Below are positions 52,430-61,863 of a DNA stretch of 64,000 nt, one piece after another; the first letter of the stretch is position 1, and every line of letters starts with the position of its first letter. The DNA comes from Hymenobacter sublimis (GTDB lineage Bacteria; Bacteroidota; Bacteroidia; Cytophagales; Hymenobacteraceae): assembly GCF_023101345.1 (NCBI RefSeq), contig NZ_CP095848.1, positions 124,001-188,000 of the forward strand, given 5' to 3'. The notes below the pieces were generated by a model. That model did no database searches. It had not been told where the DNA came from and was given only the letters and a program-made list of their open reading frames with translations. The position numbers and the translations under genes are program-made.

Positions 52430-53335
52430 ATGACTACCAATTCTTCCAAGCACCAACTCCTGATTCTGGCCCTGGCGGTTGCGCTGGTGGCCGGTTTGTT
52501 TTTGTTGCCGAAGGTAGTTGTCAAGCCCAAAGAAGGGCGAGGGGAACTGGCCCAAGATGCGGCGCAAACTGCCAACCGCGACGGCGGCGGACCTGCTACC
52601 AACGGTTCCAAAGCCATAGCTTCCTCCGGAGAGCAGCCCACAACGGTTGGGCCTGAGCAGCCGCACATGACGGTGCCTGCTGCTCAGCGCCAGGAAATCA
52701 ATGGGTTGCTGGCGAAGTATGAGGCCTCGGGCGCCGACTTGACGGGCCGCCTGCGGTTGGCTCAGGAGCTGGCGGCCAAGTACAAGGCCGTCGAGAAGTT
52801 CGACAGCGCCGGGTATTACTTCGAGCAGGTTGCCATTGCTCGCCCCGGTGAGCAAGCCTGGCAGCGGGCCGCCGATGAGTACTTCGAAGCCTACAGCTTC
52901 GCGGCTACGGAGGAGCGGCAGAAACTGCTGGGGGCCAAGTGCCAGGAACTGTACGGGAAAGTCTTGAAAAACAATCCCGACAACCTTGACGCCAAAACCA
53001 ACCTGGGTATGGCCTACATGGCCAGCGACAATCCGGTGCAGGGCATTACGTTGCTCCGAGAAGTTCTGGCCGCGGATCCTCGCAACGAAAAGGCGCTGTA
53101 TAACCTTGGCTTACTGGCCATTCAAAGCAGCCAGTACGATAAGGCCGTGGAGCGTTTCCGGGAACTGGTGAACGTTAACACTGAAAACGTCAACGGACAG
53201 TTCTATCTTGGCGTCTCTTTAGCCCAGACCGGGGCCAAAGAAGAAGCCCGCAAAGCCTTCCAGAAGGCCAAAAGCCTCAGCACCGACCCCGCCCTGGCGG
53301 CTTCAGTGGATGAGCAATTGCAAAAGCTGAACTAA
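52430..53335 (+). CDS. membrane-anchored tetratricopeptide protein
   Basis: 301 residues. N-terminal transmembrane helix (about 8-28, LLILALAVALVAGLFLLP), Gly/Ala/Thr-rich linker to about 80, then TPR units (about 145-295): NNPDNLDAKTNLGMAYMASD, DPRNEKALYNLGLLAIQSSQ, ENVNGQFYLGVSLAQTG. Anchored with TPRs in the periplasm. It lies between HU and the 29-residue protein and rng in a conserved order. A binding partner is not known. Confidence 0.9.
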   Translation: MTTNSSKHQLLILALAVALVAGLFLLPKVVVKPKEGRGELAQDAAQTANRDGGGPATNGSKAIASSGEQPTTVGPEQPHMTVPAAQRQEINGLLAKYEASGADLTGRLRLAQELAAKYKAVEKFDSAGYYFEQVAIARPGEQAWQRAADEYFEAYSFAATEERQKLLGAKCQELYGKVLKNNPDNLDAKTNLGMAYMASDNPVQGITLLREVLAADPRNEKALYNLGLLAIQSSQYDKAVERFRELVNVNTENVNGQFYLGVSLAQTGAKEEARKAFQKAKSLSTDPALAASVDEQLQKLN

Positions 53336-53367
53336 GTATTTTTTACAACCCTTAACCATCTCAACTC

Positions 53368-53457
53368 ATGCCCTGCGGTAAAAAGAGAAAGCGTCATAAG
53401 ATTGCCACTCACAAGCGGAAGAAGCGTCTGCGCAAGAACCGTCACAAGAAGAAGTAA
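53368..53457 (+). CDS. 29-residue basic protein, AURKAIP1/COX24-like
   Basis: 29 residues, starting MPCGKKRKRHK and ending KRLRKNRHKKK, with more than half Lys/Arg/His. The family (AURKAIP1/COX24 domain, related to mitochondrial ribosomal protein mS38) is found in this exact spot before rng in many Bacteroidota, so it is likely a small ribosome-associated protein. It is too short for usual gene callers. Thirty-two bases after the TPR gene; probably cotranscribed. The ribosomal role is inference from family. Confidence 0.85.
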   Translation: MPCGKKRKRHKIATHKRKKRLRKNRHKKK

Positions 53458-53564
53458 GCCCTTCCGGGGTTTGCTGGCGCGGATTTCCTGTGGGAAACGT
53501 CCTCGTCTATCTCTCACTTAGTATCTCGGAGAGTGGCTAGCTATATGCTTTCCCCCTGGCTTGG

Positions 53565-53600
53565 AAGGGAAGCCGGTGCTGTTATGCACTGGCTTCCCTT
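53565..53600 (+). terminator. hairpin before rng
   Basis: 15-bp stem with one wobble (53565-53579 with 53586-53600), 6-base loop, then TACGGG. Probably ends the HU-TPR-29aa transcript, though without a good T tract. Confidence 0.6.
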
Positions 53601-53662
53601 TACGGGTTTCGGGGAGGTAGGGCAGTTGCTTTCGCCGGGTGCTACTCTAACCGCTTAATCCA

Positions 53663-55270
53663 TTGAGTAACGAATTAATCATTAATTCTACTCAGGACGG
53701 AGAACGGATTGCCCTGCTACAGGACAAGCGGCTCATCGAATATCATTTCGACCGCAACGACACCGCCTACTCAGTCGGTGACATCTTCCTGGGCACGGTC
53801 AAGAAAGTTATGCCCGGTCTGAACGCCGCGTTCATTGACATTGGGTACCAAAAAGACGCCTTCCTGCACTACGGCGACCTGGGGGAGAATTTTCCTTCCC
53901 TGGTGAAGTGGGGCAAAGGCGTACAATCGCAGAAAATTACCGTTGGCCCCCTGAAAACCTTCCAGTTTGACGGGACGCTCGACAAAGTCGGCAAAATCGA
54001 CAACACCCTCAAGAAGGGCCAGCAGCTACTGGTTCAGATTGTAAAGGAGCCAATTTCCACCAAGGGCCCGCGCCTGTCCACGGATATTTCCATGGCCGGC
54101 CGCTACCTGGTGCTGGTTCCGTTTTCGAATACCATCAGCGTATCCAAGAAGATTGTCAGCAAGACGGAGCGGGAGCGGCTCAAGCGGCTCATTGCCTCCA
54201 TCAAGCCCGACAACTTTGGCGTGATTATCCGCACCGTGGCCGAGGGCCGCGAGGTGGCTGAGCTCGACAAGGACATGCAAAGCATGGTGAGCAAGTGGGA
54301 AACGCTCTTCCAGAACCTGCGCGCGGGCAAGCCCAACGACAAGGTACTGGGTGAGCTGGGCCGCACCAGCTCCATGCTGCGCGACATGCTCAACGAATCG
54401 TTCGATGCCATTACCGTGGACTCATCGACGATGTACGAGGAGATGCGCAGCTACCTGCAGCAGATTGCACCCGACAAGCTCGGGCTCCTGAAGCTGCACA
54501 CCGGCAAGGTGAAAGTTTTCGAGCAGCACGGCATTGAGAAGCAGCTGAAAACGCTGTTTGGCAAAACCGTGACCGTGCCCGGCGGCGGTTACCTGGTCAT
54601 CGAACACACGGAGGCTCTGCACGTCATCGACGTAAACTCCGGCAACAAGAGCAACCAGGAAGGCGACCAAGAGGCCACGGCCCTGCACGTGAACCTCGCG
54701 GCCGCCAAAGAGGTAGCCCGCCAGCTCCGGCTGCGCGACATGGGCGGCATTATCGTCGTCGATTTCATTGATATGAAGTCGGGCGAGAGCCGCAAGAAGG
54801 TGGAAGATGCGGTGCACCACATCATGAAGCAGGACAAGGCCCGCTACACCATCCTCCCCATTACCAAGTTTGGCCTGCTTCAGATTACCCGGCAGCGCGT
54901 GCGGCCGGCCGAAGCCATTGTCACCGGTGAGGTGTGCCCTACCTGCGGTGGCACGGGCAAGATTTCGGCTTCCATCCTCGTGACGGACGAAATCGACAAC
55001 AGCATTGACGACCTGCTGGTAGCTCAAAACCAGTCGGGTATTACGCTTTCGGTGCATCCTTTCCTGCATGCTTACTACACCAAAGGCTTGGTAAGTCGGC
55101 AAATGAAATGGTACCTGAAGTATTACAAGTGGGTAAAGGTGATGAAAGACACAAGTCTGGGCCTCACTGAGTACCGCATCGAGGACGAGCACGGCGAGGA
55201 AATCGAGCTGCACTCGGCCGCGGCGGCCATGAGCCGGTTGCAGGACCGGGAATTGGAAATAACTGACTGA
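53663..55270 (+). CDS. rng: ribonuclease E/G
   Basis: 535 residues with a TTG start (SNELIINSTQDGERIALLQD follows; no ATG is near). S1 domain (about 40-130: VGDIFLGTVKKVMPGLNAAFIDIG), RNase H-like and 5'-sensor region, catalytic HVIDVNSGN and VVDFIDMKS with the Mg-binding Asp, and the Zn-link-like CPTCGGTGK. No long C-terminal scaffold, so it is RNase G-type. It processes rRNA and turns over mRNA. Its place after the small ribosome-linked protein is conserved in the phylum. Confidence 0.95.
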   Translation: MSNELIINSTQDGERIALLQDKRLIEYHFDRNDTAYSVGDIFLGTVKKVMPGLNAAFIDIGYQKDAFLHYGDLGENFPSLVKWGKGVQSQKITVGPLKTFQFDGTLDKVGKIDNTLKKGQQLLVQIVKEPISTKGPRLSTDISMAGRYLVLVPFSNTISVSKKIVSKTERERLKRLIASIKPDNFGVIIRTVAEGREVAELDKDMQSMVSKWETLFQNLRAGKPNDKVLGELGRTSSMLRDMLNESFDAITVDSSTMYEEMRSYLQQIAPDKLGLLKLHTGKVKVFEQHGIEKQLKTLFGKTVTVPGGGYLVIEHTEALHVIDVNSGNKSNQEGDQEATALHVNLAAAKEVARQLRLRDMGGIIVVDFIDMKSGESRKKVEDAVHHIMKQDKARYTILPITKFGLLQITRQRVRPAEAIVTGEVCPTCGGTGKISASILVTDEIDNSIDDLLVAQNQSGITLSVHPFLHAYYTKGLVSRQMKWYLKYYKWVKVMKDTSLGLTEYRIEDEHGEEIELHSAAAAMSRLQDRELEITD

Positions 55271-55312
55271 CGGATTTTTTCTGCGAGAAAACTCCTCCTG
55301 ATAGAAGAAAAG

Positions 55313-55338
55313 CCCGCGTTGCAAGGAAGCAACGCGGG
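55313..55338 (+). terminator. terminator after rng
   Basis: 10-bp perfect stem (55313-55322 with 55329-55338), 6-base loop, then TTTTTT. Confidence 0.9.
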
Positions 55339-55500
55339 TTTTTTGGTCTAAGCCGGTAGGTACGGGTAGTGCATTCGGGGTAGGCTAAGCTATTCGCTTG
55401 CCTGAACTCCCTATTGGCTGGGTAAAAAGAGCCATTCAGCCAGAGTTCAGGACCGTTGAGCAGGGTAGCTAGTACTTTCGGGGACGCCGTTTCTTCCGCT

Positions 55501-57843
55501 ATGAATTCCACCTCCGCTACTGCCGCCGACTCGCCTTTGGATCTAGAACAGGCTCAACTGCGGATTCAGGCGCTGGAAGAAGCTTTGCGTGAGGCCTCCT
55601 CTGCCACCGTCGCCGCCGAACGCCGCCTGGATCAGTTGGTCAGCCATCTGCAGGAAGGGGTGTTGCTCACGGATGAAGCGGGCCAAATAGCGTTGATTAA
55701 CGACCGGTTTTGTGCGCTCTGGGAGCTAGAGGAACCCGCTAGTTACTGGGTAGGCCGGCCCTGGCAAGAACTGACCACTATTCTGATGCCGCTTACCACG
55801 GACCCCGGGCGCTTTGCCCAAGCCGTGCATAGCAAACGGCAGCAAGGAGCGCCCGTATTTAACGACCCCGTGGAGCTGGCCGATGGCCGCGTGTTAGAGC
55901 GGGACTTTATGCCCATTCCCGCCGACACTGGCACGGGTAGCAACGTGCTGATCAGGCTGCGCGACGTTACGGAATATCGCCAAGCCACGGATCGGCTGCG
56001 GGCCGTAGCCAGCATTCCGGGGCAGAACCCTAATCCTATTTTCCGTTTGGATGGGACGGGGCAACTGCTCTACACCAACCAAGCGGCCAATTTCCTATTC
56101 AAATCCCTGAGCGAAGCCGACCAGACTCGGTTGCTGGCCAAGGCCCAGGGACTAGCGGCTACTGCCTTAGAGCATAGCCAGCCCTGGCAGGTGGATATTT
56201 CTGTAGGCGAAGGTTTCTATACGGTTTTTGTGGCCCCTTTCGGGGAGGAAGGGTACGCTAACTTGTATTTGGTCAATATTACAAAGCGCATTCTGGTAGA
56301 GCAGGAGTTGAACCGGGCTAAAGATGAGGCCGAGGCGGCCGTGCGGGCCCGGGAGAATTTTCTGGCCAACATGAGCCATGAAATCCGTACGCCCATGAAC
56401 GGGGTGCTGGGCATGGCTGGGCAACTGGCCAAAACCCGCCTCGATGCCCGCCAGCAGGAGTTTGTGCGCATTATCCGCAGCTCGGGCCAGCACCTGCTTA
56501 CCATCATCAACGACGTGCTGGACATGGCCAAAATCACGTCGGGGAAGCTGGAATTCGAGCAAACGGCCTTTAACCTCTGTGATTCCCTGGGCGAGTCGTT
56601 GCAACCGCTGGTGATGCAGGCCGTGGAAAAGGGGCTGACCGTAACGGCCATGCCCCTGCGCGACACCTGCCCCTTGCCCTGGGTTAGCGCCGACCCATAC
56701 CGCATCAACCAGGTTATGATTAATCTGGTGGCCAACGCCATCAAGTTCACGGAGCCTGGCGGCCATATCACCGTTAGCAGCCGCCAGCTGGCCTCTACCC
56801 CCGATACGCTTACCGTGGAATTTGTGGTGGCCGACACCGGCATAGGCATTCCGCCGGAGCAGCAGACGCGCATTTTCGAAGGATTTACCCAGGCTTACGC
56901 CGATACTACCCGTCGTTTCGGAGGGACGGGGCTGGGACTGAGTATATCGCGCGCCATTGTGGAGCAGTTGGGAGGTACCTTACTGGTGGAAAGCGAACCG
57001 GGAAAGGGTAGTCGCTTCCGGTTTGTGCTGGATTTCCCCCGTACGCCCGCTGTAACCCAGGACGCCGTGCACTCAGCCTTCGATACCGGCGCCCTGCGCG
57101 GGCGGCGCGTGCTGCTAGTAGAAGACAACGAAATCAACCGCGACGTAGCCCGCATGCTGCTGGAGGAATGGGGAGTAGCGGTGGACGAGGCCGAAAATGG
57201 ACAGGTCGGTGTAGAAATGCTTCAACACCGGGCCTATGATGCGGTATTGATGGACATTCAGATGCCCGGCATGAGCGGGTTGGAGGCCACAGCCATCATC
57301 CGCAAACTACCCGACCCGGCCCAAGCCAACATCCCCATTCTGGCCCTAACGGCCAACGCCTTCCGGGCTGATAATGCCCGCTACCTAGCCGCCGGCATGA
57401 ATGCCTGCCTGACCAAGCCATTTGAAGAAGAGGACTTATACCGGCACTTGGAGGCCCTAATTCAACCCGCCACTCTTGCTTCTGGGGCTAGCTACGACCT
57501 GGCCAAATTGCAGACCATGGCCCGTGGCCGCGCTGCTTTCGTAGACAAAATCATTCAGTCGTTTCTGACCAACATGCCCGCCAGCTTGGTTGAGTTGGAA
57601 GCTGCTGCCGCCAGCCACAACTGGGCCCAGGTGGCCGCCCTGGTTCACCACATAAAGCCCAGTGTGGAGTCATTGGGTATTCAAGGGGTACTACCCGCCA
57701 TGCAGCAACTGGAACAGGACATTCCGCCCATGGGGCAGCCTGCGGCGGCCAGCACAACAGCCACAGATCATATAGTAAGCCAAATTCGCCGGGCTCTTCA
57801 GGAGCTAGCCCAGGAGCTGCCAGCCGATGCCCGCACTCAGTAA
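55501..57843 (+). CDS. hybrid sensor histidine kinase/response regulator with Hpt
   Basis: 780 residues from ATG 55501, without transmembrane helices, so it senses inside the cell. Order: coiled coil (15-50), PAS (about 50-160, GVLLTDEAGQIALINDRFC), second PAS-like domain (about 170-265), HisKA with His293 in NMSHEIRTPMNGVLG, ATPase domain (NLVANAIKFT, DTGIGIPPE, GGTGLGLSIS), receiver domain with Asp585 in VLMDIQMPG, and Hpt with His716 in HHIKPS. All phosphorelay residues are present. No DNA-binding partner lies nearby, so output is unknown. Ends at a 34-bp palindrome. Confidence 0.95.
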   Translation: MNSTSATAADSPLDLEQAQLRIQALEEALREASSATVAAERRLDQLVSHLQEGVLLTDEAGQIALINDRFCALWELEEPASYWVGRPWQELTTILMPLTTDPGRFAQAVHSKRQQGAPVFNDPVELADGRVLERDFMPIPADTGTGSNVLIRLRDVTEYRQATDRLRAVASIPGQNPNPIFRLDGTGQLLYTNQAANFLFKSLSEADQTRLLAKAQGLAATALEHSQPWQVDISVGEGFYTVFVAPFGEEGYANLYLVNITKRILVEQELNRAKDEAEAAVRARENFLANMSHEIRTPMNGVLGMAGQLAKTRLDARQQEFVRIIRSSGQHLLTIINDVLDMAKITSGKLEFEQTAFNLCDSLGESLQPLVMQAVEKGLTVTAMPLRDTCPLPWVSADPYRINQVMINLVANAIKFTEPGGHITVSSRQLASTPDTLTVEFVVADTGIGIPPEQQTRIFEGFTQAYADTTRRFGGTGLGLSISRAIVEQLGGTLLVESEPGKGSRFRFVLDFPRTPAVTQDAVHSAFDTGALRGRRVLLVEDNEINRDVARMLLEEWGVAVDEAENGQVGVEMLQHRAYDAVLMDIQMPGMSGLEATAIIRKLPDPAQANIPILALTANAFRADNARYLAAGMNACLTKPFEEEDLYRHLEALIQPATLASGASYDLAKLQTMARGRAAFVDKIIQSFLTNMPASLVELEAAAASHNWAQVAALVHHIKPSVESLGIQGVLPAMQQLEQDIPPMGQPAAASTTATDHIVSQIRRALQELAQELPADARTQ

Positions 57844-57907
57844 GCTCCGGTTCCTGACCTGGAAACTGAGCCCCTCCAGCTAAAGGTGGTGGAATGATGA
57901 CGCTTAG

Positions 57908-57981
57908 ACCCAGCTCCTGAGCACATAAAAGGCCCGCGTACACTCTTGTACGCGGGCCTTTTATGTGCTCAGGAGCTGGGT
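57908..57981. terminator. 34-bp perfect palindrome between convergent genes
   Basis: Arms 57908-57941 and 57948-57981, perfect; 6-base loop. The right arm ends on the stop codon of the barrel gene. Bidirectional terminator. Confidence 0.85.
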
Positions 57982-58649
57982 TAAAACTTAATACCTAGGT
58001 CTAGAGCGAATTCAGAGTTCTTCAGCTCTACTTCCTTGAAGCCCCGGCTGTCCTCAAAGTAGTTATCAATGTTGAGCAGCCCGCGGTGGTAGCTTAGGCC
58101 TGCCAATACCTTTGTGTTCTTTCCTAACTGCCGCTCAACGCCCAGCCCGGCCCGTAATCCTGCGTCCGGAATGATAACGTGTTTAGAGGCCTTGCTCTTC
58201 TCGGTAGTAGCGGGGTCGGTGTAGTACTTCTCGCCTCCAATCCGGCCGGCAATAACGCCACCCAGGGTACCGCCAAGTTGGAAATACAGCTTGGTATCGG
58301 TGGCAATGTCGTTGGTGAACAGCTTCACCGTAACGGGTACCTGCAAGTACTGCAGGCCAATTTTCTGCTGCTGCCGCGCATTAAGCTGGAGGTCGAAGTA
58401 GCTAATAGTGCCCCCCTTGCCAGTTAGCTCCAGGCCAGTGCTAAAGGCGTAGTTTTCGCCGAAGAAATAATCAACAATAAGGCCGCCACCCAGGCTGAGT
58501 TTGGCCTTTTCGTTTTGCAGGCCATTCTCGAGCGAGTTAGCGCGGAGGTGCGTGATGGAAGGAGAAACTTTCAGGCCGATTTCAACCTGAGCGGAGGCCG
58601 CGCCGATGGTGGCACCGCTAATTAAGAGGGCGAGCAGGGCTTTTTTCAT
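57981..58649 (-). CDS. PorT-family outer membrane beta-barrel protein
   Basis: 222 residues from ATG 58649, with signal peptide (KKALLALLISGATIGAASAQ). Repeated barrel strands: EIGLKVSPSITHLRANS, YFFGENYAFSTGLELTGKGGT, LQYLQVPVTVKLFTND, FQLGGTLGGVIAGRIG, KVLAGLSYHRGLLNI, ending in ALDLGIKF with terminal Phe. The family (PF13568-like) includes PorT of type IX secretion but has many members; a PorT role is not shown. Divergent from gldB. Confidence 0.85.
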   Translation of the reverse strand: MKKALLALLISGATIGAASAQVEIGLKVSPSITHLRANSLENGLQNEKAKLSLGGGLIVDYFFGENYAFSTGLELTGKGGTISYFDLQLNARQQQKIGLQYLQVPVTVKLFTNDIATDTKLYFQLGGTLGGVIAGRIGGEKYYTDPATTEKSKASKHVIIPDAGLRAGLGVERQLGKNTKVLAGLSYHRGLLNIDNYFEDSRGFKEVELKNSEFALDLGIKF

Positions 58650-58739
58650 GGCAACTGCGGAATTACAGTGAGGGAAACACGAAGCCGCGGCGGTGAGCCG
58701 TTTCGTTTTGGCTAATTTCGCCTTAAAGATAGAAGCGTG

Positions 58740-59768
58740 ATGCACATTCCTGCCCGTATGCGGACCTTGTTGGCACTCCTAATGGCCGCCGGATTGGGCC
58801 TAACTGCCTGTAGTAAAGGTCAAGAAAATTGTGAGCTGAACCCGGAGGTAGCAAAGGTTTCGGCCCCGGTGGCCCTGGAACGCCTGGAGAAGCCCTTTTT
58901 CCAGATCAAGAATCCGGCGGACGCCGAGCGTTTCATACAAGAGCACGGCTTGTTTGCCCGGCAGTTCTTGCAGAGCGGGCAGTACCCAACTAGTGTGCTC
59001 AGCACTACCCTGGCCCGCTTGGCTACCAATGCCGGTTTGCAAAAGTTAGGCACCCAGGCCGATACTACCTTCCGCGCAGAACAGTTGCAACAGCAGTTGC
59101 AGCCCATGTTTCAGCACATCCGCTATTACTTCCCTAGCTTCCGGGTGCCGCCCGTGAAAACCTTTGTGAGCGGCCTGAGCCAGGACTTGTTTGTCAACGA
59201 CAGTCTGCTGGTGATTAGCACCGATTTCTTTGTGGGGCCAAAAGCTGCCTACCGCCCCAACGTGCCGGGCTACATTCAGCGGCGCTACACCCCGGAGCAC
59301 GTGCTACCCACTGCGGCGCTGGCCATCAGCAGCAAGTACAACCAGAAGCAGCTCACCAACCAAACCATGCTGGCCGAGATGGTGCAGTTTGGCAAGTCCT
59401 TGTACTTCGCTGAAAAAGTGCTGCCCTGCACCCCCGACTCCCTGATTATGGGCTACACCGACAAGGAAATGGCCGGAGTGAGTTTCAACGAAGGAAAGAT
59501 CTGGGCTCACTTCATCGACAAAAACCTGCTCTACAACACGGCGCCCTTCACCATTCAGAAGTACATCGGGGAGCGGCCCAATATTCCGGAAATTGACAAG
59601 ACCTGTCCCGGCAGGGTAGGGGCCTGGATTGGCTGGCAGATTGTGCGCAAATACATGGCCGACCACCCCAACGTTACCCTGCAGCAGCTGATGGCCGAGA
59701 AAAACGCCCAGCGCATTCTGAACGAGTCGCGCTACCGCCCCAAGCAGAACCGGGGCCGGATCAGCTAG
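58740..59768 (+). CDS. gldB: gliding-motility lipoprotein GldB
   Basis: 342 residues from ATG 58740. Lipobox LTAC/S at about residues 19-22. Family features: YYFPSFRVPPVKTFVSGL, LFVNDSLLVISTDFFVGPKAAYRP, TMLAEMVQFGKSLYFAEKVLP, DSLIMGYTD, GRVGAWIGWQIVRKYM and a closing ILNESRYRPKQNR. GldB is required for gliding and chitin use in Flavobacterium and is related to Zn-metalloprotease-like folds. The glycosyltransferase gene starts two bases after its stop, so the two are coupled. Confidence 0.92.
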   Translation: MHIPARMRTLLALLMAAGLGLTACSKGQENCELNPEVAKVSAPVALERLEKPFFQIKNPADAERFIQEHGLFARQFLQSGQYPTSVLSTTLARLATNAGLQKLGTQADTTFRAEQLQQQLQPMFQHIRYYFPSFRVPPVKTFVSGLSQDLFVNDSLLVISTDFFVGPKAAYRPNVPGYIQRRYTPEHVLPTAALAISSKYNQKQLTNQTMLAEMVQFGKSLYFAEKVLPCTPDSLIMGYTDKEMAGVSFNEGKIWAHFIDKNLLYNTAPFTIQKYIGERPNIPEIDKTCPGRVGAWIGWQIVRKYMADHPNVTLQQLMAEKNAQRILNESRYRPKQNRGRIS

Positions 59769-59770
59769 CC

Positions 59771-60991
59771 ATGCACATTGCCGTCTTCAGCCAGTACCAC
59801 ACCAACCCCGACTGCCCAGCCACCAGCCGGCACTACTCGCTGCTGACTCAAATAGCCCAGCAGCACCGCGTAACGCTTATTACCACCCGTACCTGGGAGC
59901 CCCAGCGCCTGACGGAGCGTTTTCCGTGGCTACCGGAAGGAGTAGAAATGCGGGCCGCGGCGGTGCCTTACCAGAACAATATGGGCCCCGCCCGCCGCGT
60001 GCTTTCCTTTGGGCAGTACGCTGCCTACGCCCTGCGGGAAGGGTTGCGTATAAACAAGCCCGACGTTATTTGGGGTATTAGCACCCCGCTTACGGCGGCT
60101 TGGGCCGCTGCGCAAGTGGCCCGTTTGCGTCGGGTACCGTGGGTGTTTGAGGTGCAGGATTTGTGGCCTTCCTTTCCCATTGCCATGGGCGCGGTGCCCA
60201 GCGAGTTGGCCCGGCGGGAGCTGTACAAGCTAGAAGGCAGGCTCTACCAGCAAGCGCGGGCCATTATGACCCTCTCGCCCGACATGACAAGCTATGTGCA
60301 ACAGGTTGGGACTGGCGCTACCTCTCGTTGGGCTTTCGACCCCAGCAAGGTGCACACGGTTCTGAATGGAACCGACCTAGACTTAGCAGCCACGGCCACC
60401 GATGCGGCAGTAGCGGCCTTGCGGCAGGAGCAGGGGCTGGAAGGACGGCAGGTAATTTTGTACGCTGGCACGTTCGGGCGCGCCAATGATATTCCTACGC
60501 TGGTTGCGGCCGCCGAACGTCTGGCGCTTGTGTGTCCGAATGTCGTCTGGTTATTCATGGGCCACGGCTACCATGAGCCTTTGCTACGAGCGGCGGCTGG
60601 CCGTTGCTCCGCCATTCGGCTGGTGCCGGCCCAGCCCCGTCACGCGGTATTTACCTGGTTTCGGCTGGCAGATGTATCGGTCGTTTCATTTCTCGGGCTG
60701 CCAGTGCTCGATGCTAATTCACCTGCCAAGTTCTACGACAGTCTAGCCGTTGGAACTCCAGTTATAGTCACGAATGAAGGGTGGACCAAGAGCTTAGTGG
60801 AGCAGCACAAATGCGGTTGGTTCACGCCCGCCGGCAACGCGGAAAAACTCACGGAGCGGCTGGCCGAAATACTGCGTAACCCCGCCCAGCTGCGGACTGC
60901 AGGGGCGGCAGGACAACAGGTTGCCGCTACTCATTTTGACCGCCAACGGATAGGCCAGACCATTCAGCGCATTCTTGAACAAGCCTGTTGA
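59771..60991 (+). CDS. family-4-type glycosyltransferase
   Basis: 406 residues, GT-B fold. N-terminal domain: HIAVFSQYHTNPDCPATSRHYSL, FEVQDLWPSFPIAMGAV; C-terminal domain: VILYAGTFGRANDIPTLVAAA, VWLFMGHGY and ANSPAKFYDSLAVGTPVIVTNEGW, the E/S-rich donor site region of the WbuB-like class. Adds a sugar to a glycan or lipid carrier at the inner membrane; substrate unknown. Coupling with gldB suggests surface polysaccharide or glycoprotein work, but no other glycan gene is present here. Confidence 0.88.
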   Translation: MHIAVFSQYHTNPDCPATSRHYSLLTQIAQQHRVTLITTRTWEPQRLTERFPWLPEGVEMRAAAVPYQNNMGPARRVLSFGQYAAYALREGLRINKPDVIWGISTPLTAAWAAAQVARLRRVPWVFEVQDLWPSFPIAMGAVPSELARRELYKLEGRLYQQARAIMTLSPDMTSYVQQVGTGATSRWAFDPSKVHTVLNGTDLDLAATATDAAVAALRQEQGLEGRQVILYAGTFGRANDIPTLVAAAERLALVCPNVVWLFMGHGYHEPLLRAAAGRCSAIRLVPAQPRHAVFTWFRLADVSVVSFLGLPVLDANSPAKFYDSLAVGTPVIVTNEGWTKSLVEQHKCGWFTPAGNAEKLTERLAEILRNPAQLRTAGAAGQQVAATHFDRQRIGQTIQRILEQAC

Positions 60992-61035
60992 TAAGACAGC
61001 TGCGTGCTTATGTGCTGCCTATAACTACTTATATA

Positions 61036-61755
61036 CTATGTTGTACTAGTACCCGGTGAAGTTGGGGTTTTAGGGCCTTTTTGAGGCTTTTTTTGCAAGA
61101 TGGGTTCCTGCTTTGACACAACCTCTGCGTAATACTTACACCAACTTCTCAAGGGGCAAATGCCGCACTTGGGCTGCCGCGCCACGCAAATGTAGCGGCC
61201 GTGCAGAATAAGCCAATGGTGGGCTTTATGCACAAAGTCTTCGGGGATGTAGCGCACTAACTCTTTTTCCACCGCTAGGGGCGTAGTAGCCGTGCGGGAC
61301 ACCAAGCCTAGCCGGTGAGATACCCGAAACACGTGCGTATCGACGGCCATAGCCGGCTGGTTATAGATAACCGAGACTACTACATTGGCCGTTTTGCGGC
61401 CCACGCCAGGCAGGCGCTGCAATTCTTCAATGGTGCTTGGCACTTCACCCCCAAACTCTTCTACAAGCAAGCGGCCGAGGCCCGCCAAGTGCTTGGCCTT
61501 GTTGTTGGGGTAGGAAACGCTACGAATGAAAGGGAAGATGTCCTCGGCAGAAGCGGCGCCTAGCTGCTCAGGAGTAGGAAACTGCTGGAGCAGGGCCGGC
61601 ATAATCTGGTTTACTCGCTTGTCGGTGCACTGGGCGCTTAGTACCACAGCCACAATCAGCTCGTAGGGGTTCGAGTACACCAGCTCCGTTTTCGGCTCCG
61701 GAAAATTGGTGGTGAAATACTCTAAAAAAAGGCGGTACCGCTCAGGCTTACGCAT
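61036..61755 (-). CDS. nth: endonuclease III
   Basis: Glycosylase/AP lyase for oxidised pyrimidines. 239 residues from ATG 61755. LSAQCTDKRVNQIMPAL, helix-hairpin-helix LPGVGRKTANVV with the catalytic Lys, AVDTHVFRVSHRLG with the catalytic Asp, and the Fe-S ligands C-x6-C-x2-C-x5-C in CVARQPKCGICPLRSWC. A tail of about 30 residues (PILQKKPQKGPKTPTSP) is longer than in E. coli. Convergent with the glycosyltransferase gene. Confidence 0.96.
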   Translation of the reverse strand: MRKPERYRLFLEYFTTNFPEPKTELVYSNPYELIVAVVLSAQCTDKRVNQIMPALLQQFPTPEQLGAASAEDIFPFIRSVSYPNNKAKHLAGLGRLLVEEFGGEVPSTIEELQRLPGVGRKTANVVVSVIYNQPAMAVDTHVFRVSHRLGLVSRTATTPLAVEKELVRYIPEDFVHKAHHWLILHGRYICVARQPKCGICPLRSWCKYYAEVVSKQEPILQKKPQKGPKTPTSPGTSTT

Positions 61756-61796
61756 GCTGCAACAAATGAATACCGCGCAAAATACACGCAAAAAAA

Positions 61797-61840
61797 GTCC
61801 TTACCCACCTATGTTTCTAGAAACATAGGCGGGTAAGGAC
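61797..61840 (-). terminator. terminator of sigma factor unit
   Basis: 21-bp stem with one wobble (61797-61817 with 61820-61840), 2-base loop; on the minus strand followed by seven T. Confidence 0.88.
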
Positions 61841-61863
61841 AAGAATTTTCCCCTAAGAAGATG

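Noticed and set aside
55858..56166. Open frames antisense to the PAS region of the hybrid kinase
   Set aside because: GC-rich coding DNA often leaves such frames; no independent support.
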